Below are positions 26,096 to 35,244 of a DNA stretch of 54,989 nt, piece by piece; the first letter of the stretch is position 1, and each line of letters begins with the position of its first letter. The stretch is from UBA5216 sp043743335 (GTDB lineage Bacteria; Pseudomonadota; Gammaproteobacteria; Burkholderiales; SG8-41). Under the pieces are notes generated by a model that made no database searches, was not told the origin of the DNA, and saw nothing but the letters and a program-made list of their open reading frames with translations. The DNA is taken from contig JAYTWR010000068.1 of NCBI GenBank assembly GCA_043743335.1, forward strand, positions 1-54,989, written 5' to 3'. A program made the position numbers and the translations under genes.

Positions 26096-27382
26096 TCAAC
26101 TTCGCATGTCAGCGCGCATCGAAAACGCCAGCAGCAAGCTCGCGCACAGCAGCAATAGCAGCGCACTTAACGCGAGAGACGAGTGTATGCCGATCACACT
26201 GCCTAGCAAGCCGACGGTGAGGCCGCTGAATGCGCGCAGCCCGTTGTTCGACATATTGTAAAGGCCGATCATGCGCCCGCGTAACGGCGGCGGCGCGTGT
26301 ACCTGCACCAGCGTTTGCGCCATCGAGTTGAATGCGAGATTCAAAAACCCAGCGACAAACATCAGTGCCAGTGCCAGCGGATAATGGTCGGTGAGCGCGA
26401 AGCCGGTGATGGCCACGCACCACAGCATGGTGAGAATGATTGCGGTGCGCGCGCTGGCTTGTAACAGACTGCGGCTTTCGAGAATGATGCCGCCCATGAA
26501 AGCGCCGCCAGCGTTGGCGGCGAGCAGCATGCTGTAGGAATACTCCGCCTTTTCAGTGCCGAGATCGTGCGCGAACTCCGGCATCTGCGCCTGAAATGCG
26601 TTGCCGACAAAGAAGGATGACACGCCCGCGAGCGCGATCATGCTGATCAAAATGCGATTGCCTTGCGCCAGACGCAGCGTGGCCAGCGCGTCGCGCAAAC
26701 CGCCTGCGAGCGGTGCGCGGGTTTCGCCCGGCGCCGGTGGTTTGCGTGCGCCGTGCGGCGTTCTTTGCAACCAGATCACCAGCGGCAAATAAATCAGCAC
26801 GTTCACCATCAAACCTGCTGCCGGTCCAAACCACAGCATCAGCCCGCCACCCACGGCCGGGCCCATGAGGATGCCGAGCTGGCGGCTGGTGGCGTTGAGC
26901 CGCACCGCGCTTTGCAAATCTTTGCCGCCGACAATATCGTGGATCAGCAACTGGCTGGCCGGTATCCACAACACACCGGCGATGCCGTGGATGGTGAGCA
27001 GAACCACCGCGTGCCACTGCTGCGTGGCGTCCGTCAAAAACAGCCCCGCCCAGCCTAGCGAGGCCATCATGTAGAGCAGCATTGCCCCCTGAATAATGCG
27101 CCGGTTGTCAAAGCGATCCGCCAGCGCACCGGAGTACACCGAGAACAGCAAGAACGGCAGCCAGTGCGTCAGTATTGCGATGCCGGCCAGCGTGGGCGAA
27201 TGAAATTTCTCGTAGAGCACCCAATAGCTGATTACGTGCTCGATATTGTCCGCCATCATCGCCAGCGCGGTGGTGATGAAATACATGCGGTACTGCGGGT
27301 GGCGCAGCGCGGCGAAACTTTTGGGTGGCTCGGCGGGCGCGGGGGTGTTGGACGGTGCCTGCGACTGAGTGGGCTCGGACAT
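26096..27382 (-). CDS. MFS transporter (EntS/MFS_3-like)
   Basis: 428-residue major facilitator with about 12 membrane helices and a proline-rich, cytosolic N-terminus (residues 1-22). The loop GALADRFDNRRIIQG between helices 2 and 3 is the MFS signature. NATSRQLGILMGPAVGG and PPPLRGRMIGLYNM are typical of the MFS_3 group, mostly exporters such as EntS. The substrate is unknown. It lies between a Bug protein and a CoA transferase gene on the same strand. Confidence 0.87.
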   Translation of the reverse strand: MSEPTQSQAPSNTPAPAEPPKSFAALRHPQYRMYFITTALAMMADNIEHVISYWVLYEKFHSPTLAGIAILTHWLPFLLFSVYSGALADRFDNRRIIQGAMLLYMMASLGWAGLFLTDATQQWHAVVLLTIHGIAGVLWIPASQLLIHDIVGGKDLQSAVRLNATSRQLGILMGPAVGGGLMLWFGPAAGLMVNVLIYLPLVIWLQRTPHGARKPPAPGETRAPLAGGLRDALATLRLAQGNRILISMIALAGVSSFFVGNAFQAQMPEFAHDLGTEKAEYSYSMLLAANAGGAFMGGIILESRSLLQASARTAIILTMLWCVAITGFALTDHYPLALALMFVAGFLNLAFNSMAQTLVQVHAPPPLRGRMIGLYNMSNNGLRAFSGLTVGLLGSVIGIHSSLALSALLLLLCASLLLAFSMRADMRS

Positions 27383-27427
27383 AAGCCGCGATTGTACTCT
27401 GAACGGTGGTGCGGGCAGGCGCGCTTC

Positions 27428-28453
27428 TTACTGCACCTGTATTTTCGCGTCGCGTATGACCTTGCTCCACTTGACGATTTCGGCGCGCTGGAAGCGGTCG
27501 AATTCTTCCGGCGTGGTGTACACCACTTCGGCGCCTTGCAGCAACATAGCGTCGCGCGTCTCCGGCAGTCTCAGAATGGAACCGATTTCGCGATTGAGCT
27601 TGTCGATAATCGCACGCGGCGTTTTGCTTGGCGCGTACAGGCCAAACCACACATACGATTCCAGCCCCTTGAAGCCTTGCTCCAGCGCGGTGGGGATGTC
27701 GGGTGCGCCGGCGAAACGTTTGTCGTTAAGCAGCGCAATGGCTTTGAGTTTGCCGGCTTTGATTTGCCCGCTGGTGGTGGTGGTCGATAAAAACGCCGCC
27801 TGCACTTCGCCGGTGAGCAACGCCGTCATGGTGAAGCCTGCGCCTTTGTAGGGAACATGCACCAGCGTTAGCCCCAGCATTTGCGCGAACAGCTCGCCGG
27901 TGAGGTGGCTGCTGGTGCCGGTCGATGCCGACGCATAATGCAAACCGTGCGGACGTGATTTGGCGTAGGCGACGAATTCCTTGAGGTTGTTGACGCCCAA
28001 TGACGGCACCACTGTCACCACCAGGCCGGAGTTGGTGATGAGTGACACCGGCGCAAAATCCCGCAGCGGATCAAACGGGATTTTTTTGAACAACAGCGGC
28101 GCGCTGACTTGTGTGTTGACACCGCTGATGTACAGCGTTTGCCCGTCGGGTGGCGCGTTGGCGACAATTTCCGCACCGACGATGCCGCCCGCGCTGGAGC
28201 GATTGTCGATAACCATTTGCTGCTTGAAGCGCTCGGACAGCTTGTGCCCGATGAAGCGCGCGGTAATGTCAGCCGTGCTGCCCGGCGAACCGGTGATGAT
28301 GCGCACCGGGCGGCTGGGATAGTTTTGTACAACGTCGGCGGACGGTACGGCAGCAAACAGGGGTGCACTCGCAGCGGCTATCGCCAAGGCGAAGGCGGTT
28401 ACCGCTGGCGCGCGCGCCGGTGCGGGTGTATTCGGGATGCGTGGCATTTTCAT
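27428..28453 (-). CDS. Bug/TctC-type periplasmic binding protein (1)
   Basis: About 341 residues, secreted by an N-terminal signal (cleavage probably after PLFA, near residue 34). The mature part starts NYPSRPVRIITGSPGSTADI, with DNRSSAGGIVGAE, PDGQTLYISG, the HVPYKGAG ligand-loop motif, and the C-terminal ETRDAMLLQGAE. Bug proteins bind carboxylates or similar small molecules for tripartite tricarboxylate transporters or signalling. The first ligand loop is unusual (SPGSTAD instead of PGGxxD). ATG at 28453 is chosen because the signal peptide starts there; no strong ribosome binding site. Confidence 0.88.
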   Translation of the reverse strand: MKMPRIPNTPAPARAPAVTAFALAIAAASAPLFAAVPSADVVQNYPSRPVRIITGSPGSTADITARFIGHKLSERFKQQMVIDNRSSAGGIVGAEIVANAPPDGQTLYISGVNTQVSAPLLFKKIPFDPLRDFAPVSLITNSGLVVTVVPSLGVNNLKEFVAYAKSRPHGLHYASASTGTSSHLTGELFAQMLGLTLVHVPYKGAGFTMTALLTGEVQAAFLSTTTTSGQIKAGKLKAIALLNDKRFAGAPDIPTALEQGFKGLESYVWFGLYAPSKTPRAIIDKLNREIGSILRLPETRDAMLLQGAEVVYTTPEEFDRFQRAEIVKWSKVIRDAKIQVQ

Positions 28454-28532
28454 AGCGGGTATATTGTGGCTTGTGGCGTGGGCCAGTAGCGTGGACCGAA
28501 ATGGGTTTGCGCAGGCGTAACGGTTGTTATTA

Positions 28533-28552
28533 TAACTAATTGTTTTTATTGA
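28533..28552 (+). repeat. Dispersed AT-rich motif, copy 8
   Basis: TAACTAATTGTTTTTATTGA, a near-perfect forward copy in the divergent gap between two Bug genes, about 80 bp from each start. Confidence 0.68.
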
Positions 28553-28631
28553 GTATTTTGTTTGTCCTGCTGTGGCGCGACAAAGCTTGCTGGTGCGCGT
28601 TCGGCAGCGTGTCTGGCTTAACCAAGGCTCA

Positions 28632-29624
28632 ATGATGTTCAAACCGAACAAAGCGGTCGCGGTGATGGTGCTTAGTGCGGTGCTCAGTGCGGCGGCTGTG
28701 ATGTCGCTGTGCGCGCACGCGCAGCAGCCGTTCCCGGCGAAGCCCATACGCATGGTCAATGCGTCGACCGCCGGTGGTCAGCCCGACACCATTGCGCGCT
28801 TGATTGCGCAAAAAATGAGCGAACAGTGGGGGCGGCCGGTAGTGACGGATAACCGGTCCGGCGCAGGCGGGGTACTCGCGGCGAGCCTCGTGGCCAAGGC
28901 CTCGCCGGACGGCCACACGATGCTGTACGTCTTGCCCAACTATGTGATCACGCCCGCATTGCAACCGAGTCTGCCGTTCGATCCGGTGAAAGATTTTGCG
29001 GCGGTGAGCCAAGTCGGCATCAGCACCAATGTGCTGGTGATCACGCCGACCCTCGGTGTGAAGACGGTTAAAGAGTTTATTGCGCTCGCCAAAACGCAGC
29101 CCGGAAAACTCATTTTTGGTTCCGGCGCGACCGGCACAGCGGGGCATCTGAGTGGCGCGCGCTTCGGCTTGATTGCCGGCATCAAGGTCGTGCACGTGGC
29201 GTTCAAAGGCGGGCCGGATGCCGCCATTGAGGTGCTGGCCGGGCGCAGTCACTACACGATTTCCACCATGGGCGTCGCACTGCCGTTTATCAGGGAAGGC
29301 AAGATGGTGGCGCTGGCGGTCACCTCGGCGCAGCGTGCGCCGGTGCTGCCTGATGTGCCGTCGCTGTCGGAACTGCAAGCCGAATTCAAACGGCCCGAAA
29401 CCTCGCACGGCATACTGGCACCCGCTGGCACGCCGCGTAGCATTGCGAATCAAATCAGCAAAGAGATCGCGCGCATCCTCGATTTGCCGGATGTCAAAGA
29501 GCGGCTGGGCAGCATCAACTTTGTGATTGCACCCACCACGCCCGAAGCCTACGAGCGCATTTTGCGCGAGCAGCTTGATGCCATGTCGCGTCTGGTGCGT
29601 GACGCGGGGTTGCGCGCGAAATAG
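28632..29624 (+). CDS. Bug/TctC-type periplasmic binding protein (2)
   Basis: About 330 residues with a clear signal peptide ending AHA before QQPFPAKPIRM. The ligand loop is STAGGQPDTIARL. TDNRSGAGGVLAASLVA, SPDGHTMLY, and a VVHVAFKGGPDA loop where family members usually have HVPYKG are also present. An ATG pair at 28632 and 28635 begins the signal peptide. The gene is divergent from Bug protein 1. No transporter membrane subunits lie nearby. Confidence 0.88.
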   Translation: MMFKPNKAVAVMVLSAVLSAAAVMSLCAHAQQPFPAKPIRMVNASTAGGQPDTIARLIAQKMSEQWGRPVVTDNRSGAGGVLAASLVAKASPDGHTMLYVLPNYVITPALQPSLPFDPVKDFAAVSQVGISTNVLVITPTLGVKTVKEFIALAKTQPGKLIFGSGATGTAGHLSGARFGLIAGIKVVHVAFKGGPDAAIEVLAGRSHYTISTMGVALPFIREGKMVALAVTSAQRAPVLPDVPSLSELQAEFKRPETSHGILAPAGTPRSIANQISKEIARILDLPDVKERLGSINFVIAPTTPEAYERILREQLDAMSRLVRDAGLRAK

Positions 29625-29629
29625 CGCTG

Positions 29630-29830
29630 CTACAGGGGCCGTTCGCCGCGCACCAGCACGCGGTAGAGCAGGCGATACGCGTCGTAGTCGAAGTGCGCAC
29701 AGTGCACGGCAGCGCGGTTGTCCCAGATCAACATGTCGCCTTTGCGCCATGAGTGGCGGTAGATGAACTCGTCTTTGATCGAGTGTTCCAGCCCGCACCG
29801 TGCCTCACACGCTTGCCGGATTTATCTTGG
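29630..29830 (-). pseudogene. TauD/TfdA dioxygenase, C-terminal remnant
   Basis: Read on the minus strand, the frame ending in TAG at 29630 gives IKDEFIYRHSWRKGDMLIWD followed by NRAAVHCAHFDYD and ending RVLVRGERPL. This is the C-terminal third of an iron/2-oxoglutarate-dependent dioxygenase, including the WRKGD-WDNR-H segment with the distal iron-binding histidine. No start codon or N-terminal domain precedes it; family similarity fades at about 29820. The rest of the 331-bp gap (to 29955) shows nothing I recognise. Confidence 0.72.
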
Positions 29831-29955
29831 CGCAGGGCGACTTAAGTCAATTGACGCCATCGCGCGCCGGATTGACCGCACGAGCGCGCGGGGATACATT
29901 GCCCGCGGCGTAGCAGTGCTGCGGGTTCCCTACCAACGTGACATGGGGCTGAATC

Positions 29956-30954
29956 ATGAATGAGATTTCGACGCGGGTGCGACTTGCCAGCGCGGCCACT
30001 ATCGCCGGACAGGCAGCGTTCATTGCAGCGGCTGGGCTGTCTACTGAAGCCCACGCCCAAGCCTACCCCACCCGCCCCGTACGCATGATCGTGCCCAATC
30101 AGGCCGGCAGCGCCACGGATACCGTTACGCGCGCGGTGTCGCAGCGCTTATCCGAATCTTGGGGCCAGCAAGTGGTGGTGGATAACCGTGCCGGCGCGAG
30201 TGGCGTGATTGGCCATGAACTCACCGCACGCGCCGCGCCGGATGGTTATACGCTGCTGATGTCCACTTCAGCAGGGCTGGTGATTACGCCACTGATGGGC
30301 AAGCTGCCGTACGACGCCGTGCGCGACTTTGCACCGATATCGCTGGTGGTGATTAGCCCGCAGATGCTGGTAAGCCATCCGGGAACCGCGGCCACCAATG
30401 TGAATGAACTGTTGGCGCTGGCGCGCGCGAAGCCGGGGCAGCTCAATTGCGCATCGCCCGGCACCGGCACGTCGAACCACTTGGGTTGCGAAATGCTCAA
30501 GATGATGGGCAAGGTGGATTTTCTGCATGTGCCGTATAAAGGCACGTCGTTAGCGGTCACGGACGTGGCTGGCGGTCAAGTGCAGTTCATGTTCAACAGT
30601 ATGCCTGCGGTGTGGCCGCTGGCCAAAACCGGCAAGCTGCGCGCGCTGGCGCATGGCGGCATCAAGCGCTCACCCGCCGCACCCGAGGTGCCGACGGTAG
30701 CCGAATCGATTGCGGGCTTTCAGTGCATTACCTGGTACGCCATGATGGCACCGCGCGCCACATCGCCAGCGATCGTGAGCAAAATCAATGGGGATTTGGT
30801 GAAGATGCTGGCGGATCCGCCGTTCGCCAAGCGCTTGTCGGATCAAGGCCAGGATCCGCAGTCCACCACACCGGCGGAACTCACGGCTTACCTGCGTGCT
30901 GAATCCGAACGCTGGACCGGTGTGGTGAAGGCTGCGGGACTGACAGCGAAATAG
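29956..30954 (+). CDS. Bug/TctC-type periplasmic binding protein (3)
   Basis: 332 residues. The signal peptide is longer than usual and ends AHA before QAYPTRPVRMIVPN. The ligand loop is QAGSATDTVTRA; DNRAGASGVIGHE, PDGYTLLMSTSAG and HVPYKGTSLAVTD match the family. The C-terminal part has LSDQGQDPQSTTPAEL. A weak ribosome binding region precedes the ATG. It lies after the dioxygenase remnant, which may once have been its enzymatic partner. Confidence 0.88.
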   Translation: MNEISTRVRLASAATIAGQAAFIAAAGLSTEAHAQAYPTRPVRMIVPNQAGSATDTVTRAVSQRLSESWGQQVVVDNRAGASGVIGHELTARAAPDGYTLLMSTSAGLVITPLMGKLPYDAVRDFAPISLVVISPQMLVSHPGTAATNVNELLALARAKPGQLNCASPGTGTSNHLGCEMLKMMGKVDFLHVPYKGTSLAVTDVAGGQVQFMFNSMPAVWPLAKTGKLRALAHGGIKRSPAAPEVPTVAESIAGFQCITWYAMMAPRATSPAIVSKINGDLVKMLADPPFAKRLSDQGQDPQSTTPAELTAYLRAESERWTGVVKAAGLTAK

Positions 30955-31181
30955 GGTGATGAGGATGATGCACATGCTGCACGCCGACGTGCGCATGCGA
31001 TGGCACCCGACGATGAGTATTCGTGTAATAGCGCAAGAGTGCCATGGTCCGCGGATCGGGTTGTGAGAATAGGGGCCGTCTTTGACTTGCCACTCGTGCG
31101 AACCGGCGAGTCCGGCGCGCACCGCGAACGGTGGCAATTTGGCCGGTGATCGGCGATCATGCCTTTTTTCTTGGAGCAGCG

Positions 31182-32168
31182 ATGGCGCGACAATTTTACG
31201 GTTGGGCAGGGCCGGTGGTTTTTTGTGCGTGGTTTTGTCTTGGGGTGGCGCAGGCGCAGGTGCCAGTCATCGGCAGTTATCCTGCAAAAATTGTGCGCGT
31301 GGTTATTCCGTGGCCCGGTGGCTCGAACGACGCGGCCGGGCGGCTCACGTTCCAGAAAATTGCAGAGTCTTGGGGCCAGCCGGTGGTCATCGACAACCGG
31401 CCAGGCGCTTCGGGCACGATAGGTGCCGCGCTGGTGGCGCGCAGCGCGCCGGACGGGCACACCCTCATGGTGACATCGCAAAGCATTGTCATCAACGCGC
31501 ATCTCTACAAAAAATTGCCCTATGACGTGATGAAGGATTTTGTCGGCATCACACCGCTGGCAGCGCAAATCGGTGTGCTGGCGGTGCACCCTTCGTTGCC
31601 GGTTAAAACTGTCAAAGAGTTGATTGCGTTTACCAAAACGCACCCCGATCAATTGCTCTACGGCTCGTCGGGCAGCGGCAGCTTTTTGCATTTGGCGATG
31701 GCGCAATTCAATTTGTCGAGCGGCATCAAGATGGTACACGTGCCGTACAAGGGTGGCGACGCGGCGGGTATTTCGTTGGTCGCTGGTGAAACGCAGGCGA
31801 TTGTGGCGTCCACTGCGGTCATCATGCCGTTGATACCAGCGGCCCGCGTGCGCGTGCTTGGTGTGACCTCTGACAAACGCGTTGCGCAATTGCCGGATGT
31901 GCCGACAGTCGCCGAGGCGGGTGTGCCGGGCTTCGAATACACCGCGTGGGTGGGTGCGCTCGCGCCTGCGGGCACACCGCGCGCTATTATTGATCGGGTG
32001 CATGGTGAGCTCAAAAAGGCGCTCGAACATCCCGATGTTTCATCGCGCTTTAACAATATCGCTTTGAGTCCGATGTTCACTTCGCCGGAGCAATTCGCCG
32101 CACGCATGAAGGCGGATTACGACAAATCGGCGAAGCTGATCGCGGCGACCGGGGCGCAGGCCAATTGA
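31182..32168 (+). CDS. Bug/TctC-type periplasmic binding protein (4)
   Basis: About 328 residues. The signal peptide MARQFYGWAGPVVFCAWFCL ends AQA, and the mature part begins QVPVIGSYPAKIVRVV. The ligand loop is PGGSNDAAGRL. IDNRPGASGTIGAALVA, PDGHTLMVT and HVPYKGGDAAGISL are conserved. The start at 31182 is supported by TTGGAGCAGCG just before the ATG. It is the last Bug gene before the crotonase/CoA transferase pair. Confidence 0.88.
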   Translation: MARQFYGWAGPVVFCAWFCLGVAQAQVPVIGSYPAKIVRVVIPWPGGSNDAAGRLTFQKIAESWGQPVVIDNRPGASGTIGAALVARSAPDGHTLMVTSQSIVINAHLYKKLPYDVMKDFVGITPLAAQIGVLAVHPSLPVKTVKELIAFTKTHPDQLLYGSSGSGSFLHLAMAQFNLSSGIKMVHVPYKGGDAAGISLVAGETQAIVASTAVIMPLIPAARVRVLGVTSDKRVAQLPDVPTVAEAGVPGFEYTAWVGALAPAGTPRAIIDRVHGELKKALEHPDVSSRFNNIALSPMFTSPEQFAARMKADYDKSAKLIAATGAQAN

Positions 32169-32204
32169 AGGGCGCGCGTCACGGTCGCATACGTAATTTA
32201 TAGC

Positions 32205-32223
32205 TAACTAATTGATTTTAAAA
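32205..32223 (+). repeat. Dispersed AT-rich motif, copy 9
   Basis: TAACTAATTGATTTTAAAA in forward orientation, ending 6 bp before the ATG of the crotonase gene, so it occupies the place of the ribosome binding site. Confidence 0.65.
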
Positions 32224-32229
32224 GATATT

Positions 32230-33021
32230 ATGGACTACAGTGAATTTAAGCATCTGAAGGCAGAGCGCAGCGGCAAGATTCTGACGCTCACCCTGAACCG
32301 GCCACCGATGAATCCGATTCATTACGAATTGCACAATGAACTCGCGCGCATTTTCTACAAAGTGCAGCTCGATCATGAGTCGGATGTGGTGATTTTGACC
32401 GGCGCGGGCGACGTGTTTTCGGCGGGCGGCGATATACCGATGATGCAAAAGCGCATCGATGACCCGGAGTTGTTCAATCGCAAAAATCTCGAAATGAAGC
32501 AAATGATTTACGGCCTGATTGATCTGGAAAAGCCGGTCATTTGCCGCATCAACGGTGATTGCATCGGCTTGGGTGCAACGCTGGCCTTGCTGTGCGATAT
32601 CACCATTGCTGTGGCGGACGCCAAGATCGGTGATCCGCATGTAAAAATGGGTTACGTCGCTGGCGACGGCGGCGCGATCATCTGGCCGCAATTGGTGGGC
32701 TACGCGCGCGCGAAGGAATACCTGCTGACGGGCGACAACATGACGGCGGTGGAGGCCGAGCGTATCGGCCTGATTAACCACGCGGTGCCGCGCGATCAAC
32801 TGGACGCCAAGGTGAACGGCTTGGCCGAGCGTTTGGCCAACGGCGCGACCAAAGCCATCAAATGGACGAAAGCCAGCATTAATCTGCCGCTGCGGCAACT
32901 TGCCCATGCCATGCTCGATGCCTCGCTAGCCTACGAGGCGCTGACCAACATTGGCGACGATCATCAGGAGGCCGTGAACGCGTTTCGCGAGAAGCGTAAA
33001 CCGAAATTCACCGGGCGGTAG
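32230..33021 (+). CDS. Enoyl-CoA hydratase/isomerase-family protein
   Basis: 263-residue crotonase-fold enzyme acting on acyl-CoA thioesters. Oxyanion-hole elements are visible as TGAGDVFSAGGDIP and INGDCIGLGATLALLCD. The two catalytic glutamates of classical hydratases (rat E144 and E164) appear to be T117 and H137 here (GATLALLCD and GDPHVKMGYVAGDGG), with the normal 20-residue spacing. Simple hydration of enoyl-CoA is therefore doubtful. The ATG at 32230 is preferred; the TTG at 32212 would place the AT-rich motif inside the gene. A CoA transferase gene follows after 6 bp and a Bug gene after that. Confidence 0.85.
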   Translation: MDYSEFKHLKAERSGKILTLTLNRPPMNPIHYELHNELARIFYKVQLDHESDVVILTGAGDVFSAGGDIPMMQKRIDDPELFNRKNLEMKQMIYGLIDLEKPVICRINGDCIGLGATLALLCDITIAVADAKIGDPHVKMGYVAGDGGAIIWPQLVGYARAKEYLLTGDNMTAVEAERIGLINHAVPRDQLDAKVNGLAERLANGATKAIKWTKASINLPLRQLAHAMLDASLAYEALTNIGDDHQEAVNAFREKRKPKFTGR

Positions 33022-33027
33022 CCAATA

Positions 33028-34248
33028 ATGCGCAAAGCACTGGAGCATCTCAAGGTACTCGATCTGAGCCGCGTGCTCGCAGGCCCGTTTCTGGCGCAAA
33101 ACCTCGCTGATTTTGGTGCGGAAGTGATCAAGGTCGAGCGCCCGCATCACGGCGATGAGTCGCGCACCTTTCCGCCGTATTTGAAAGACAGTGACGGGGA
33201 ATCGACGGAGGATTCCGCGTACTTCATGTCCATTAATCGCGGCAAGCGCTCGGTCACCATCGATATTTCCACGCCGCGTGGGCAGGCGTTGGTGAAACAA
33301 CTCGCCGCGCAATGCGACATTCTCATTGAGAACTACAAGGTCGGCGATCTCAAGCGCTATGGTCTTGATTACGAAAGCATCAAGACAGTCAGCCCGAATA
33401 TTATTTACTGTTCTATCACGGGTTTTGGGCAAACCGGGCCCTATCGCAATCGCCCAGGCTACGACTATATTTTTCAGGCCATGAGCGGGTTGATGAGTCT
33501 CACCGGCGAGCGCGATGATTTGCCCGGCGGCGGGCCGGCGAAGGTAGGTCTCGCGATTTGTGACGTGATCACCGGCATTTATTCGAGCTTTGCGGTGATG
33601 ACCGCGCTGGCGCACCGCAATGAAACCGGGCAAGGGCAGTACATTGATATGTCGCTGCTCGACACCACCATTGCGGCGATTTCACACATCAACATGAATT
33701 ACCTGATTGGCGGCACGGTGCCCAAGCGCATGGGCACCGCGCACCCGAGCATCGTGCCGTATCAGGTGTTCAATGCCAGTGACGGGCAAATGGTGGTGGC
33801 GGTAGGCAATGACTCGCAGTTCAAAAAGTTGTGTGAGTTGATCGACACGCCGCAATTGCTGGCGGATGAGCGCTTTAGCAGTAATGTCAGCCGCGTGCAG
33901 CATCGCGACGCGCTGGTGCCGTTGATACAACAGGCGTTCGCGCACAACACGACCACGCATTGGGTCACTTTGCTGACGGCGGCAGGTGTGCCCTGCGGGC
34001 CGATTAATAACCTACAGCAAGTGTTTGACGATCCGCATATACAACACCGCGGCACGCGCACTGAAATGCCGCATCCGCGGGCGGGCACGCTGCCGATACT
34101 CGCCAACCCCGCGCGCTTGTCCGCCACGCCCGCGAGCTACGACCGCGCGCCGCCATTACTGGGCGAACACACGCGTGAAGTGCTGGGTGAATGGCTGGGG
34201 TTGTCGAGCGCAGATATGGACAGTCTGGCGACTGAGGGCGTTATCTGA
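33028..34248 (+). CDS. CaiB/BaiF family (class III) CoA transferase
   Basis: 406-residue enzyme. Signatures: LKVLDLSRVLAGPFLAQNLA, DFGAEVIKVERP, SINRGKRSVTIDIS, ENYKVGDLKRYGLDYES, SITGFGQTGPY, and the likely catalytic aspartate in YIDMSLLDT. The C-terminus has LGEHTREVL. It is a different subtype from the CoA transferase at 24751 and closer to formyl-CoA or succinyl-CoA transferases. It is coupled to the upstream crotonase gene (6-bp gap) and its stop overlaps the next Bug start by one base, so the three genes form a unit. Confidence 0.9.
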   Translation: MRKALEHLKVLDLSRVLAGPFLAQNLADFGAEVIKVERPHHGDESRTFPPYLKDSDGESTEDSAYFMSINRGKRSVTIDISTPRGQALVKQLAAQCDILIENYKVGDLKRYGLDYESIKTVSPNIIYCSITGFGQTGPYRNRPGYDYIFQAMSGLMSLTGERDDLPGGGPAKVGLAICDVITGIYSSFAVMTALAHRNETGQGQYIDMSLLDTTIAAISHINMNYLIGGTVPKRMGTAHPSIVPYQVFNASDGQMVVAVGNDSQFKKLCELIDTPQLLADERFSSNVSRVQHRDALVPLIQQAFAHNTTTHWVTLLTAAGVPCGPINNLQQVFDDPHIQHRGTRTEMPHPRAGTLPILANPARLSATPASYDRAPPLLGEHTREVLGEWLGLSSADMDSLATEGVI

Positions 34249-35225
34249 TGCCAGTGAGGGCCACTGCCATTGCCACTGCCACTGCGGCAATCCTGGCGTC
34301 TCTGTCGGCTGCGGCAAGCGCACAATCCAAAGCCTACCCGGATCGCCCCGTGCGCACACTCGTGCCGTTGTCCGCCGGGGGCAGCATGGACACCATCGTG
34401 CGCAATCTGTCTGCCAAAATGAGCGACGCGTTTGGGCAAACCTTTATCGTCGATAACCGGCCCGGCGCGGGCAGTCTCGTGGCGATGGATATTCTATCGT
34501 CGTCGGCACCCGACGGACATACGCTGATGGCGATGGGCGCGACAACGGTGGTATATCCGCTGCTCTACAAATCGCGCTTTCATATGGGGCGCGATTTTGC
34601 GCCCGTGGCGCAATTGACGGCGCAAGGCTATGTGCTGATTGTGCATCCTTCGTTGCCGACGAAGTCGGTGCCGGAGTTTGTGCAGTATCTCAAGGCCAAT
34701 CCGGACAAGGTCAATTTCAGTTCGTCAGGCATTGGCAGCCCCATTCACATGAGCGGTGAGCTGTTCAAGATTGCCACTGGCACGCGTATGACACACGTGC
34801 CGTACAAAGGCATGGCTGCGGCCTATGCAGATTTGATCGGCGGACAGGTGCAGTCGTCGTTTCCAACCATCGTGTCGTCGCTGGCGCACATCAACTCCGG
34901 CCGCTTGCGTGCGCTGGCGGTGACCGCAGCGCAACGTGTGCCCGCGCTGCCGCAACTGCCGACGTTTGCCGAAGCGGGCGTCAAAGGCGTGGTGGTGGTC
35001 AATTGGTACGCGGTGGTCGCGCCCCTGAAGACCCCACAGACGATCATCGACCGGCTGTCCGGTGAAATCAACAAAGCCGTGCGCTCGGTGGATATGACCA
35101 AGACCCTGCTTGCCGATGGCTCTGAAGCGGTGACCGGGTCACCCCGCGATCTGGCAGCGCACATTCAGGCTGAAACGGAGCAGTGGAGCCGCGTGGTGAA
35201 ATCGGTGGGGATTAAGGGCCACTGA
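34248..35225 (+). CDS. Bug/TctC-type periplasmic binding protein (5)
   Basis: 325 residues. The signal peptide is built of alternating Ala/Thr/Ile codons in a near-repeat and ends ASA before QSKAYPDRPVRTL. The ligand loop is SAGGSMDTIVRN. VDNRPGAGSLVAMD, PDGHTLMAMG and HVPYKGMAAAYAD fit the family. The ATG shares its first base with the stop of the CoA transferase gene (TGATG), so it is translationally coupled to that enzyme. Confidence 0.89.
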   Translation: MPVRATAIATATAAILASLSAAASAQSKAYPDRPVRTLVPLSAGGSMDTIVRNLSAKMSDAFGQTFIVDNRPGAGSLVAMDILSSSAPDGHTLMAMGATTVVYPLLYKSRFHMGRDFAPVAQLTAQGYVLIVHPSLPTKSVPEFVQYLKANPDKVNFSSSGIGSPIHMSGELFKIATGTRMTHVPYKGMAAAYADLIGGQVQSSFPTIVSSLAHINSGRLRALAVTAAQRVPALPQLPTFAEAGVKGVVVVNWYAVVAPLKTPQTIIDRLSGEINKAVRSVDMTKTLLADGSEAVTGSPRDLAAHIQAETEQWSRVVKSVGIKGH

Positions 35226-35244
35226 CACAGGAACTGAGACAGGC

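Noticed and set aside
28454..28759. N-terminal extension of Bug protein 1
   Set aside because: The frame is open upstream to 28759, but residues there are Ser/Thr/Cys-rich and run through the AT-rich motif; the signal peptide begins at 28453.
28629..29798. A 389-codon minus-strand frame over Bug gene 2
   Set aside because: Antisense shadow of a clear Bug protein; only its last part near 29630-29798 overlaps the dioxygenase remnant, and in a different frame.
30960..31160. Minus-strand stretch reading GSHEWQVKDGPYSHNP
   Set aside because: It looks protein-like over about 20 residues and may be a gene fragment, but I could not tie it to a family, and it changes frame soon after.
30888..32030. 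A long minus-strand frame over Bug genes 3 and 4
   Set aside because: Arg/His-rich shadow; the plus strand holds two recognisable secreted proteins.
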